A model generated the notes under the pieces. It made no database searches, had not been told where the DNA came from, and saw nothing but the letters and a program-made list of their open reading frames with translations. Shown here piece by piece: positions 13,226-21,128 of a stretch of 25,842 nt of DNA. Each line of letters starts with the position of its first letter. Position 1 is the stretch's first letter. Made by a program: the position numbers and the translations under genes. Source of the DNA: an uncultured Collinsella sp. (GTDB lineage Bacteria; Actinomycetota; Coriobacteriia; Coriobacteriales; Coriobacteriaceae); contig UQJV01000030.1 in the NCBI GenBank assembly GCA_900541475.1, positions 1 to 25,842 of the forward strand, read 5' to 3'.

Positions 13226-15493
13226 TTAGCTCAGGTGCCAGATCTCGTCGTTGTACTGGGAGATGGTGCGGTCGGACGAGAAGGTGCCGGCGTTGGCGAT
13301 GTTGATGAGCGCCTTGCGCATCCAGGCGTCCTGGTCCTCGTAGTCTGCCAGCACGCGCTCCTTGGTCTGGATGTACTCCTCAATGTCGAGCAGGGCCATA
13401 AACCAGTCCTTGCCCTTGATGTCGTCGTGCAGGCGCTGTAGACGCTCGGCGTTGCCGGTCGCCATAAAGGCGGGGTTGGTGATAAAGTCCACCAGCAGCT
13501 TGATACCGGGTTTGCGGTAGAGTGCGCCGGCGTTATAGCTGCCGTCGGCGTAGAGCTGCTCGACCTGCTTGGAAGAGGCACCAAAGGTGTAGATGTTCTC
13601 GTCGCCCACGAGCTCGGCGATCTCGACATTGGCGCCGTCAAGCGTGCACAGGGTCAAGGCGCCGTTGAGCATGAATTTCATGTTGGAGGTGCCGCTCGCC
13701 TCCTTGGAGGCCAGGCTGATCTGCTCGGAGATGTCGGCGGCGGGGATCACGCGCTCAGCAGCAGTGACGTTGTAGTTCTCGATCATGACAACCTGCAGGT
13801 AGGGGGCCACATCGGGATCATTTGCAATCCACTGCGACAGTGTCAGGATCAAATGGATGATGTCCTGGGCGATGGTGTAGGCAGGTGCCGCCTTGCCGCC
13901 AAAGATGATGGTGACGGGGTGCTCGGGTTTATTGCCGTTCTTGATGTCGAGATACTTCCAGATGATGTAGAGCGCGAGCATTTGCTGGCGCTTGTACTCG
14001 TGGATACGCTTGACCTGAACATCGATGATGGCGTTGGAGGGAATGGTCACACCCTGCTCGAGCGCCATGAACTGGCGCATGATGGTCTTGGCCTCGGCCT
14101 TGGTGGCGGCCAGGTGCTCAAGAACATCCTTGTCGTTAGCGAATTCGGCGAGCTTGCTCAGGTCGCCGGTGCTGCGCCAGTCGGTGCCGATCACATCGTC
14201 GAGCAAACTGGCAAGCGCGGGGTTGGCGCCATGGATCCAGCGGCGGAAGGTGATGCCGTTGGTCTTGTTGGAGAACTTCTCGGGATAGATCTCGTAGAAC
14301 GGGTGAAGCTCGGTGTCCTCCAGAATCTTGGTGTGGAGTGCGGCGACGCCATTGATGGAGAAGCCAAAGTGAATGTCCATGTGAGCCATGTGGACGGTGT
14401 CGTATTCGTCGATGATGGCGACACGCGGGTCATCGTGCTCGGCCTTCGCGATCTCATCGAGCTTGACGATAATGTCGGCGATGGCAGGGGAGACCTTCTG
14501 CAGGCTGGCGAGCGGCCACTTCTCGAGCGCCTCGGCAAGGATCGTGTGGTTGGTGTAGGCGACCATGGAGCGCACGATGGTAACGGCTTCGTCAAACTCG
14601 ATGTCGTGCTCGGTGGTGAGTAGGCGGATGAGCTCGGGAATGACCATGGTGGGGTGCGTGTCGTTGATCTGGACCACGGCGTAGTCGGCCAGATCGTGCA
14701 GGTTGCTGCCGCGCTCGACGGCCTCGTCGATCAGGAGCTGGGCGGCGTTGCTCGCCATGAAGTACTCCTGGTAGATGCGAAGCAGGCGGCCCTGCTCATC
14801 GGAATCATCCGGATAGAGGAACAAGGTGAGGTTCTTGGCGATTTCGGTCTTGTCGAAGTCGATGGAGCTGCCGGGGACCAGGCCGTCGTCGACACTTGCC
14901 AGGTCAAACAGGCGCAGGCGGTTCTTGGTGGGCTGACCGTAACCGGGCACATCGATGTTGACGAGCTTGGAGGTGACGGCAAAATCGCCAAACTTGACAG
15001 TGTAGGAGCGGTCGTCATCGATCAGAATGTCCTGCTCGCCAAGCCACTCGTCGGGGACGGCCTTTTGCTGGTTGTCGGCAAAGCGCTGGCGGAACAGGCC
15101 GTAGTGATAGTTAAGGCCCACGCCGTCACCGGTAAGGCCCAGCGTGGCAATGGAATCCAGGAAGCACGCGGCCAGGCGGCCCAGGCCGCCGTTGCCCAGC
15201 GAGGGCTCGACCTCGAACTCCTCGATCTTGTTGAGGTCGTGGCCTGCGGCGGTGAGCTGGTCCTTAACCTTGTCGTAGATGCCGAGGTCGATCATGTTGT
15301 TGATGAGCAGCTTGCCGATCAAAAATTCGGCGGAGATGTAATAGAGCTTTTTCTTGCCATTGTTGAGCGGGCAGGCGGCGGAGCGCTCCTGTACGAGCTT
15401 GACCAGCAGTTTGTAAATGCGGCGGTCATCGAGTTGCTCGAGCGAAGTTCCAAAGGATTGCTCGGCAAGATCCGCAAGATCGATACGGGGCAT
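13226..15493 (-). CDS. glgP: Glycogen/maltodextrin phosphorylase
   Basis: 755 aa from ATG 15493 (MPRIDLADLAEQ), chosen because AGGAGG lies just upstream; the longer frame reaching 15823 is low-complexity and not family-like. It phosphorolyses alpha-1,4-glucan ends to glucose-1-phosphate. The pyridoxal-phosphate motif EASGTSNMKFMLNGA is intact with Lys606, as are the early YYISAEFLIGKLL, EPSLGNGGLGRLAACF and DGVGLNYHYGLF blocks and the substrate-site segment RRWIHGANP. GT35 enzymes are often around 800-840 aa, so this is a compact form. It follows malQ on the same strand after a strong hairpin, and is convergent with malK, so import, transglycosylation and phosphorolysis are encoded side by side. 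It may act on imported maltodextrins or on stored glycogen. Confidence 0.95.
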   Translation of the reverse strand: MPRIDLADLAEQSFGTSLEQLDDRRIYKLLVKLVQERSAACPLNNGKKKLYYISAEFLIGKLLINNMIDLGIYDKVKDQLTAAGHDLNKIEEFEVEPSLGNGGLGRLAACFLDSIATLGLTGDGVGLNYHYGLFRQRFADNQQKAVPDEWLGEQDILIDDDRSYTVKFGDFAVTSKLVNIDVPGYGQPTKNRLRLFDLASVDDGLVPGSSIDFDKTEIAKNLTLFLYPDDSDEQGRLLRIYQEYFMASNAAQLLIDEAVERGSNLHDLADYAVVQINDTHPTMVIPELIRLLTTEHDIEFDEAVTIVRSMVAYTNHTILAEALEKWPLASLQKVSPAIADIIVKLDEIAKAEHDDPRVAIIDEYDTVHMAHMDIHFGFSINGVAALHTKILEDTELHPFYEIYPEKFSNKTNGITFRRWIHGANPALASLLDDVIGTDWRSTGDLSKLAEFANDKDVLEHLAATKAEAKTIMRQFMALEQGVTIPSNAIIDVQVKRIHEYKRQQMLALYIIWKYLDIKNGNKPEHPVTIIFGGKAAPAYTIAQDIIHLILTLSQWIANDPDVAPYLQVVMIENYNVTAAERVIPAADISEQISLASKEASGTSNMKFMLNGALTLCTLDGANVEIAELVGDENIYTFGASSKQVEQLYADGSYNAGALYRKPGIKLLVDFITNPAFMATGNAERLQRLHDDIKGKDWFMALLDIEEYIQTKERVLADYEDQDAWMRKALINIANAGTFSSDRTISQYNDEIWHLS

Positions 15494-15540
15494 GTTTCCT
15501 CCTGTGGTGAGTTGACGACATGTCAGAAATTCAAAAGAAG

Positions 15541-15574
15541 CCCGCGCGAGGGGATTGGGGTGGCCTCGCGCGGG
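15541..15574 (-). other. Strong hairpin between malQ and glgP
   Basis: CCCGCGCGAGG (15541-15551) pairs perfectly with CCTCGCGCGGG (15564-15574). On the minus strand it is followed by CTTCTTTTG, so it could be a partial terminator or attenuator of malQ transcripts before glgP, or an mRNA processing signal. No clear separate glgP promoter was identified in the 134-bp gap. Confidence 0.65.
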
Positions 15575-15627
15575 AAAAGCGGTCGCGTCCGCACGGTGGG
15601 GTGGGGTCGGGTCGGGCGCGGTAGCTC

Positions 15628-17214
15628 CTATTGAGGAAGCTCGATTTCGGCTTCCGACGGGATGCGGAAGTAGGTCTCGGTCCAGTCGGTGAGTTTGTGC
15701 TCGAGCTCGCGGGTGATGGCGCCGTCGAGCATGCGCCAGGTCCAGTTGCCGCCCAACGTGGCAGGGGTGTTGATGCGCGCCTCGTTGCCCAAGTTGAGCA
15801 GGTCCTGCATGGTGTAGATGCACGTGTCGCTCACGCTGGCGGCGATGGTGCGATTGAGTGCGTCGGCCATGGACTCGCCGGCCTGCTGATGGGTGTACAG
15901 GGCTGCCTGCTCGCGCTGACGCGGGGTAGCCGTTCCTTCAAACCAGCCGCGTGCCGTCTCGTTGTCGTGGGTGCCCACGTAGGCGACGGTGTTGGCAATG
16001 TAGTTGTGCGGCAGGTAGTACGAGTTGGCGCCCTCAAAGGCAAACTGCAGGATCTTCATGCCGGGGAAGCCCGAGTTGTCGCGCATATCGATGACGCCGG
16101 GGGTGAGGAAGCCCAGGTCCTCGGCGATGATGGGCAGCGTGCCGAGCTTTTCCGCGAGCGTCTTGAAGAACTTGAGGCCGGGTCCCTGCGTCCACGAACC
16201 GTAGGACGAATCGGGCGAGGAGAACGGCACCTCCCAATAGGCCTCGAAGCCGCGGAAGTGATCCAGGCGGATGACGTCGTACATGTCGAGGGCGGCGCGA
16301 ATGCGGCCTTCCCACCAGGAAAAGCCGTCGGACTCCATGGCGTCCCAGTCGTAGATGGGGTTGCCCCAGTACTGGCCGGTGGCCGAGAACTGGTCGGGCG
16401 GCGTGCCGGCGACGCTTGCGGGATTGCCGGCGGCGTCGATTTTAAAGAGCTCAGGTGTCGCCCACATTTCGACGGAGTCACGCGAGACGTAGATGGGCAG
16501 GTCGCCGATGATCAGGATGTCGCGTTCATTGGCATAGGCCTTGAGGCGGCTCCACTGGCGATCGAAGAAGTACTGCGTCATCTGGTGGTAGAGCATACGC
16601 GCCGGATGGTCGGCGCAGACCTTGGCGGAAGCCTCGCCGCGGGTACGGAGCTCCGCGGGCCACTCCCAAAACGCCTTGAGACCGCACTCCTCTTTGACGG
16701 TCATGAACTCACAGTAGGGGATGAGCCAGTCCTCGTTGGCCTGGATAAAGTCATCAAAATCGGCCGGCTTGTCGGCAGCAAAGCGCTCAGCGGCGCGGTC
16801 GAGAATCTGACGGCGACCGCCAAAGATAGCGCCGTAGTCGACATTGCTGGGGTTGGATCCCAGATACACACCATCGATATCGCGCTGCTCCAGATACCCT
16901 GCCTCGATAAGCTCGGCAAAGTCGATAAAGTTGGGGTTGCCTGCGCGGGCCGAGAACGACTGATAGGGCGAATCGCCATAGCTGGTCGTCGTAAGGGGCA
17001 GAATCTGCCAGTAATGTTGTTTGCACGAGGCGAGAAAATCGACGAAGTCGTAGGCATTCCAGCCAAAGCCGCCGATTCCGTATGGTCCGGGCAGAGATGA
17101 GACGGGCATGAGGACGCCGCTTGCACGCTCCATGAATGCGCTCACCAACCTTCTTGTTGTGGGGTCGGCCTGCCGATGGGTGTGCAGTCCGCCTCCGATG
17201 TTCTGATTCGACAC
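15628..17214 (-). CDS. malQ: 4-alpha-glucanotransferase (amylomaltase, GH77)
   Basis: Up to 528 aa from GTG 17214. It transfers alpha-1,4-glucan chains between maltodextrins, releasing glucose and lengthening chains for GlgP. GH77 catalytic residues are present: nucleophile D318 (IRLDHFRG), acid/base E365 (IIAEDLG) and D417 (GTHDNE). The start is uncertain. The GTG has no good ribosome site and sits where transcription from the likely -10 (17218-17223) would begin, whereas Met28 (ATG at 17133, MERASGVLMPVSSLPGPYG) begins right where family proteins begin and has GGTGAG upstream. I think Met28 is more likely, giving 501 aa and an 80-nt leader. A palindrome with the GTTTAAAC core lies just upstream. 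Confidence 0.95.
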   Translation of the reverse strand: MSNQNIGGGLHTHRQADPTTRRLVSAFMERASGVLMPVSSLPGPYGIGGFGWNAYDFVDFLASCKQHYWQILPLTTTSYGDSPYQSFSARAGNPNFIDFAELIEAGYLEQRDIDGVYLGSNPSNVDYGAIFGGRRQILDRAAERFAADKPADFDDFIQANEDWLIPYCEFMTVKEECGLKAFWEWPAELRTRGEASAKVCADHPARMLYHQMTQYFFDRQWSRLKAYANERDILIIGDLPIYVSRDSVEMWATPELFKIDAAGNPASVAGTPPDQFSATGQYWGNPIYDWDAMESDGFSWWEGRIRAALDMYDVIRLDHFRGFEAYWEVPFSSPDSSYGSWTQGPGLKFFKTLAEKLGTLPIIAEDLGFLTPGVIDMRDNSGFPGMKILQFAFEGANSYYLPHNYIANTVAYVGTHDNETARGWFEGTATPRQREQAALYTHQQAGESMADALNRTIAASVSDTCIYTMQDLLNLGNEARINTPATLGGNWTWRMLDGAITRELEHKLTDWTETYFRIPSEAEIELPQ

Positions 17215-17217
17215 GCC

Positions 17218-17245
17218 TATTGTAAAACATGTTGTTTAAACATGT
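17218..17245 (-). promoter_or_regulatory. malQ promoter -10 and operator
   Basis: On the minus strand TACAAT (17223-17218) is a good -10, the same hexamer as the PTS gene's. Directly upstream is ACATGTT-GTTTA-AACATGT (17227-17245, 7-bp perfect arms), which contains GTTTAAAC (17234-17241), followed on the minus strand by AAC as in the gntR operator. It fits the HutC GT-N-TA-N-AC consensus. Confidence 0.5.
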
Positions 17246-17297
17246 ACAGGCAAGATAAAAAAGTTGGTCGATTTTCGGCGAATGGCTACATGCTATG

Positions 17298-17331
17298 AAA
17301 AAGCCCCGACCTCACAACGTGAGATCGGGGC
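17298..17331 (-). terminator. Terminator of galE
   Basis: GCCCCGACCTCAC (17303-17315) pairs with GTGAGATCGGGGC (17319-17331) with one mismatch-tolerant wobble around AAC; on the minus strand it is followed by TTTTT. It separates galE from the malQ promoter. Confidence 0.9.
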
Positions 17332-17353
17332 AAGAACGGTATGTAGGTTTTTG

Positions 17354-18415
17354 CTACTCGGCGTCGGCGAAGCCGTTGGGGTTGTGGCTCTGCCAGTTCC
17401 AGCTATCGCGGCACATGTCCGCGATGTCGTACTGGGCCTTCCAGCCCATCATGCGCTCGGCCTTGGAGGCATCGCACCAGTTGGCAGCGATGTCGCCGGC
17501 GCGGCGCTCGCGGATCACGTAGGGCAGCTCCTTGCCACAAGCCTTGGAGAAGGCGGCGACGACCTCGAGTACCGAGGTACCGGTGCCGGTGCCCAGGTTA
17601 AAGATCTCGACGCCGGTCTTGCCGTTCATCCAGTTGAGGGCGGCAACGTGGCCCGAGGCCAGGTCACAAACGTGGATATAGTCGCGCACGCCGGTACCGT
17701 CGGGGGTGGGGTAGTCATTGCCAAAGACCTGAACGGCCTCGAGCTTACCCACGGCAACCTGCGCGACATAGGGCACCAGGTTGTTGGGGATACCCTTGGG
17801 GTCCTCGCCGATCAGGCCCGACGGATGGGCGCCGATGGGATTGAAGTAGCGGAGCAGCACAACGTCCCACTCGGGGTCTGCGGTGTGAACGTCCATAAGG
17901 ATCTGCTCAATCATCCACTTGGTCCAGCCATAGGGGTTGGTTGCGGGCTTCTTGGGGTCTTCCTCGGTGACGGGCGGGTTGTCCGGATCGCCGTAGACGG
18001 TCGAGGAGCTCGAGAAGATGATGGACTTGCAGCCATGGTTGCGCATGACGTCGACGAGCACCAGGGTGTTCTCGATGTTGTTGTGATAGTACTCGACGGG
18101 CTTGCTCACCGACTCGCCGACGGCCTTAAAGCCGGCGAAGTGGATGACGCGGTCGATCTGATGGGTGTCGAAGATCTTGTTCATGGCCTCGCGGTCGAGC
18201 ACGTTGGCCTCGTAGAAGGTGAGGTTCTTGGCGGCCTCGTCGCCCACGATGGTCTTGACGCGGTCGACGGCGACGGCGCTGGAGTTGGAGAGATCATCGA
18301 CGATGACGACCTGGTAGCCACCCTCGAGCAGCTGAACGACGGTGTGCGAGCCGATAAAGCCGGCGCCACCGGTAACGAGGACGCAGGTGTCTTTGGGGTC
18401 GAGTGCTTTGGACAT
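17354..18415 (-). CDS. galE: UDP-glucose 4-epimerase
   Basis: 353 aa, ATG at 18415 behind AGGAG. It interconverts UDP-galactose and UDP-glucose using bound NAD. The Rossmann motif GGAGFIG (16-22), SSSSTVYG (135-142) and the catalytic pair Y162 and K166 (PYGWTK) are intact; NLGTGTGTSVLEV and the C-terminal DASKAERMMGWK match GalE closely. A possible promoter lies upstream on the minus strand with -10 TATACT (18458-18453). It is a separate unit from malQ, with its own terminator, but functionally connects glucose-1-phosphate metabolism to nucleotide sugars and wall or capsule precursors. Confidence 0.96.
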   Translation of the reverse strand: MSKALDPKDTCVLVTGGAGFIGSHTVVQLLEGGYQVVIVDDLSNSSAVAVDRVKTIVGDEAAKNLTFYEANVLDREAMNKIFDTHQIDRVIHFAGFKAVGESVSKPVEYYHNNIENTLVLVDVMRNHGCKSIIFSSSSTVYGDPDNPPVTEEDPKKPATNPYGWTKWMIEQILMDVHTADPEWDVVLLRYFNPIGAHPSGLIGEDPKGIPNNLVPYVAQVAVGKLEAVQVFGNDYPTPDGTGVRDYIHVCDLASGHVAALNWMNGKTGVEIFNLGTGTGTSVLEVVAAFSKACGKELPYVIRERRAGDIAANWCDASKAERMMGWKAQYDIADMCRDSWNWQSHNPNGFADAE

Positions 18416-18680
18416 GTAGTCTCCTATCGAATCAGGAACACTTCTTTAGGGGAGTATAGCGCAGGCGGGGACGCCCAAATCGTGCGCTGTAGGAAAAGCA
18501 GAGGAGCATGTTAACGTACTTATAGAAATGCTGCGTGGGCATAACCTCGACTTTGACGTTTGCATACGAGCCGTCGACCATACGGTTTCCTGCCGTTCGT
18601 GGAAATCGTTGGGACGCGCCGTATGTACGCTAATATGTATGAGTTGAGCGACATATAAATAAACATGTAACGGAGTACAT

Positions 18681-19880
18681 ATGTCACCAAACAGCGATCC
18701 CATCCTTTCCCAGGAGCTCTCGCGCCGCACCGCCCTCAAGGCTTTATTCGGCGCCGCTTCTGCAGCCGTTCTTTTTGGTCTGCCCGCTCGCGCCCGTGCG
18801 GCGGAGGCCACCAAGGAAACCACCGACAAGCTCAATGCGGCCCAGGCCCAGCTCGACGAGGTCCAGGCTCAGCTCGATAGCATTGCGGGCGAATACGCGG
18901 CGCTGGCCAACAAGAACGCCCAGACTCTCAGCGATATCGAGGGCGTACAGGGCCAGATCGACGACACGCAGACGCAGATTGACGAAAAGAAGGCCGAGCT
19001 CAAAAAGAAGCGCGACGATCTTTCCGATCGCGTTTCTGCCAGCTATAAGTCGGGCGGCACCAATATCCTGTCACTGCTGCTCGCCTCGGGTTCGTTTGAG
19101 GAGCTCGTCGCCAATGCACACTATGTTGAGAAGATCAACAAGAGCGACCGCGACGCCATCGAAGATATCCAGACCATCCAGGAAGAGCTCGATGCGCAAA
19201 AGACCGAGCTCGAGTCGCAGAAGGCCGACTTGGAGAAGCTCAAGGACCAGCAGACTGCTCAGATGCAGGACATGCAGACCAAACAGCAAGAAGTCCAGGT
19301 CGTGCTGAGCGGGCTTTCCGACGACGTCAAGGAACTCATGGCTCAGCGTGACGCCGAGGTCCTCGCGGCCACGCAGGCCGAGGAGGCGGCGAGGAAGGCT
19401 CAGGAAGCCGCCGCTGCTGCAGCCGCCTCGAACAAGAACAACTCGACCTCGAGCGGTGGCTCTCATGCTTCTAGTGCACCGCAGCAAAATGTGGGTACAG
19501 GCAAGCAGCAAGCCGTGGTTAATGCGTGCTACTCCACTCCCTCGCCCGGTTTGGGCTGGTGCGCCGCTTGGGTCACCAACGTCTTCCGCAACGCAGGAGT
19601 GGGCTACTTTGGCGGTAACGCGTGCGACATGTTTAACGCGTGGTGCTACAGCGCCGATCGTTCGACGCTAAAGGTCGGCATGATTGTTGCCGATTCCTCG
19701 CATCCCACGACGGGTATCGCGGGCCGACTATATGGTCATGTCGGTATCTATGTTGGCGGCGGCATCGTCATGAGCAACCAGGGCGCTATCACGTCTAAAT
19801 CGCTCGATTCGTTTATCAGCTTCTTTGGCGGCGGTTCGGGCGTGCGTTGGGGCTGGCTCGGCGGCGTCGTGCTGTCGTAG
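18681..19880 (+). CDS. Tat-exported coiled-coil cell-wall hydrolase (NlpC/P60 or CHAP type)
   Basis: 399 aa, ATG at 18681 behind CGGAG. The N-terminus carries a twin-arginine signal (SRRTALK, 14-20) and a cleavage site around ARA-A (39-41). Residues 45-240 are a long Gln/Glu/Lys-rich coiled coil of the kind found in CwlO, PcsB and similar peptidoglycan hydrolases, followed by an Ala-rich and Ser/Asn-rich linker (240-275). The C-terminal domain has a papain-like pattern with Cys294 in GLGWCAAWV and His353 in LYGHVGIYVG. It probably cuts peptide cross-links during growth or division; the coiled coil may need activation by a partner such as FtsEX. -10-like TATAAA lies at 18654-18659. It is convergent with murB and shares the terminator between them. 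Confidence 0.88.
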   Translation: MSPNSDPILSQELSRRTALKALFGAASAAVLFGLPARARAAEATKETTDKLNAAQAQLDEVQAQLDSIAGEYAALANKNAQTLSDIEGVQGQIDDTQTQIDEKKAELKKKRDDLSDRVSASYKSGGTNILSLLLASGSFEELVANAHYVEKINKSDRDAIEDIQTIQEELDAQKTELESQKADLEKLKDQQTAQMQDMQTKQQEVQVVLSGLSDDVKELMAQRDAEVLAATQAEEAARKAQEAAAAAAASNKNNSTSSGGSHASSAPQQNVGTGKQQAVVNACYSTPSPGLGWCAAWVTNVFRNAGVGYFGGNACDMFNAWCYSADRSTLKVGMIVADSSHPTTGIAGRLYGHVGIYVGGGIVMSNQGAITSKSLDSFISFFGGGSGVRWGWLGGVVLS

Positions 19881-19956
19881 GTGCGGTTTGAAGCTGGTTG
19901 GTCCCGGGCTGCCCGCGCGGCATAAGGTTGCCTGCTCGGACAGTCCTGCGCAAGAC

Positions 19957-19980
19957 GAAGGCCCCTTTCGGGGCCTTCTT
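19957..19980. terminator. Terminator between the wall hydrolase and murB
   Basis: GAAGGCCCC (19957-19965) pairs with GGGGCCTTC (19970-19978) around TTTC and is followed by TTTG on the plus strand. It is 3 bp from the murB stop and can serve both convergent genes. Confidence 0.88.
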
Positions 19981-19982
19981 TG

Positions 19983-20945
19983 TTAGAGGAATTCGCCTAC
20001 TCGGTGGACTTCGGGTTCTAGGTCTACGTCGAACTGCTCTTTGACTTTGGCTTGGATGTCGCGGATGAGTTCGTCGACGTCGGCGGCGGTGGCGTGGTCG
20101 GCGTTGACGATGAAGCCGCAGTGCTTTTCGCTCACCTGCGCGCCGCCGACAGCGTGGCCACGCAGGCCGGCGTCCATGATGAGCTTGCCGGCAAAGTAGC
20201 CCTCGGGGCGTTTGAAAGTGGAGCCGGCACTCGGCATATCGAGCGGCTGCTTGTCCTCGCGGCGCTGGCGGTAGTCGTCCATGTCGGCCTTGATCATCGC
20301 GGAGTTGCCCGGGGCGAGATTGAAGGTGGCCGAAAGTACGATAAAGCCGTCGTCGGCGATGCGGCTCTTGCGATAGCCCAGATTGAGCTCGTCGACATCG
20401 AACTCGATGATGCTGCCGCTGCCGCGGGTGCCGTCGTCGAGCATGCGGGCGGGCTTGTAGACGCGCACAGACCCCAGCACATCGGCCATGCAGGCACCGT
20501 AGGCGCCGGCGTTCATGTAGCAGGCGCCGCCGACCGATCCAGGGATGCCCGAGATGGGCTCCATGCCGGTGAGACCGGCCTCGGCTGCCGCCGCGGCGAC
20601 ATCGGAAAGCAAGGCGCCGGCTGCCGCCGTGACGTGCGTGCCGTCGACGGTGATGTCGGAGAGGCCCTCGCCCAGCGCCACGACGACGCCGCGGATGCCC
20701 TTGTCGCCGACAAGCAGGTCGGAGCCGTTGCCCACGATGGTGAGTGGCAGATCGCAGCGATAGCAGGTATCGAGTGTGGCGACGAGTCCCTGCTCGGTAT
20801 CGGGCGTGACAAAGACGTCAGCCGGGCCGCCGATCTTAAACGTGGTGTGCTCGCGCATGGGCTCGCTCATCAGCACGTTGTCCTCGCCGGCAACGCCAGC
20901 AAGCGCGCACAGCAGGTCCTCGTTAAAAAAGTCGTTCTCGTGCAT
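19983..20945 (-). CDS. murB: UDP-N-acetylenolpyruvoylglucosamine reductase
   Basis: 320 aa from ATG 20945 (MHENDFFNEDLL), preferred over the longer frame to 21044 because AAAAGGCGG lies just upstream and the extra residues are not family-like. The FAD enzyme reduces UDP-GlcNAc-enolpyruvate to UDP-MurNAc, the second committed step of peptidoglycan synthesis. FAD-binding and active-site motifs are present: GNGSDLLV (72-79), GIPGSVGGA (133-141), YMNAGAYG (143-150), YRKSR (191-195), catalytic Ser242 in AGSTFKRP and Glu312 in EPEVHRVG. The Tyr in YRKSR marks it as the E. coli-like type rather than the shorter Gram-positive type. It stands alone between the hydrolase and the divergent LacI gene. 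Confidence 0.95.
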   Translation of the reverse strand: MHENDFFNEDLLCALAGVAGEDNVLMSEPMREHTTFKIGGPADVFVTPDTEQGLVATLDTCYRCDLPLTIVGNGSDLLVGDKGIRGVVVALGEGLSDITVDGTHVTAAAGALLSDVAAAAAEAGLTGMEPISGIPGSVGGACYMNAGAYGACMADVLGSVRVYKPARMLDDGTRGSGSIIEFDVDELNLGYRKSRIADDGFIVLSATFNLAPGNSAMIKADMDDYRQRREDKQPLDMPSAGSTFKRPEGYFAGKLIMDAGLRGHAVGGAQVSEKHCGFIVNADHATAADVDELIRDIQAKVKEQFDVDLEPEVHRVGEFL

Positions 20946-21128
20946 ACGAATATCCGCCTTTTGGTGGTCGTTGTCATCAATCGATTGCAATATACCCCAC
21001 CCGGACGGATTTGGTGCGCTGGCGGCGATAAAACAGCCGTCCACCGGATTGGTAAAGTGTTTATCACCGAGGTAGAGGGGCAGTCGCTATACTTTCAAGA
21101 GATTGCGCGTAAACCTGGAAGGAGCGAG

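Noticed and set aside
15494..15823. N-terminal extension of glgP to give 865 aa
   Set aside because: The extra residues are His/Arg/Ala-rich, overlap the end of malQ, and the family start MPRIDL has a perfect AGGAGG.
15631..17100. 489-aa frame antisense to malQ, and similar long frames opposite malK, glgP, galE and the PTS gene
   Set aside because: These are shadows of GC-rich genes in other frames: Gly/Arg/Val-rich, with no motifs and no ribosome sites.
20946..21044. N-terminal extension of murB to 353 aa
   Set aside because: Extra residues do not resemble MurB, and ATG 20945 has a good ribosome site.
20052..21128. Long in-frame extension upstream of the LacI gene giving a 701-aa protein
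   Set aside because: This part is antisense to murB; the LacI family start at 21129 has a ribosome site and the expected first residues.
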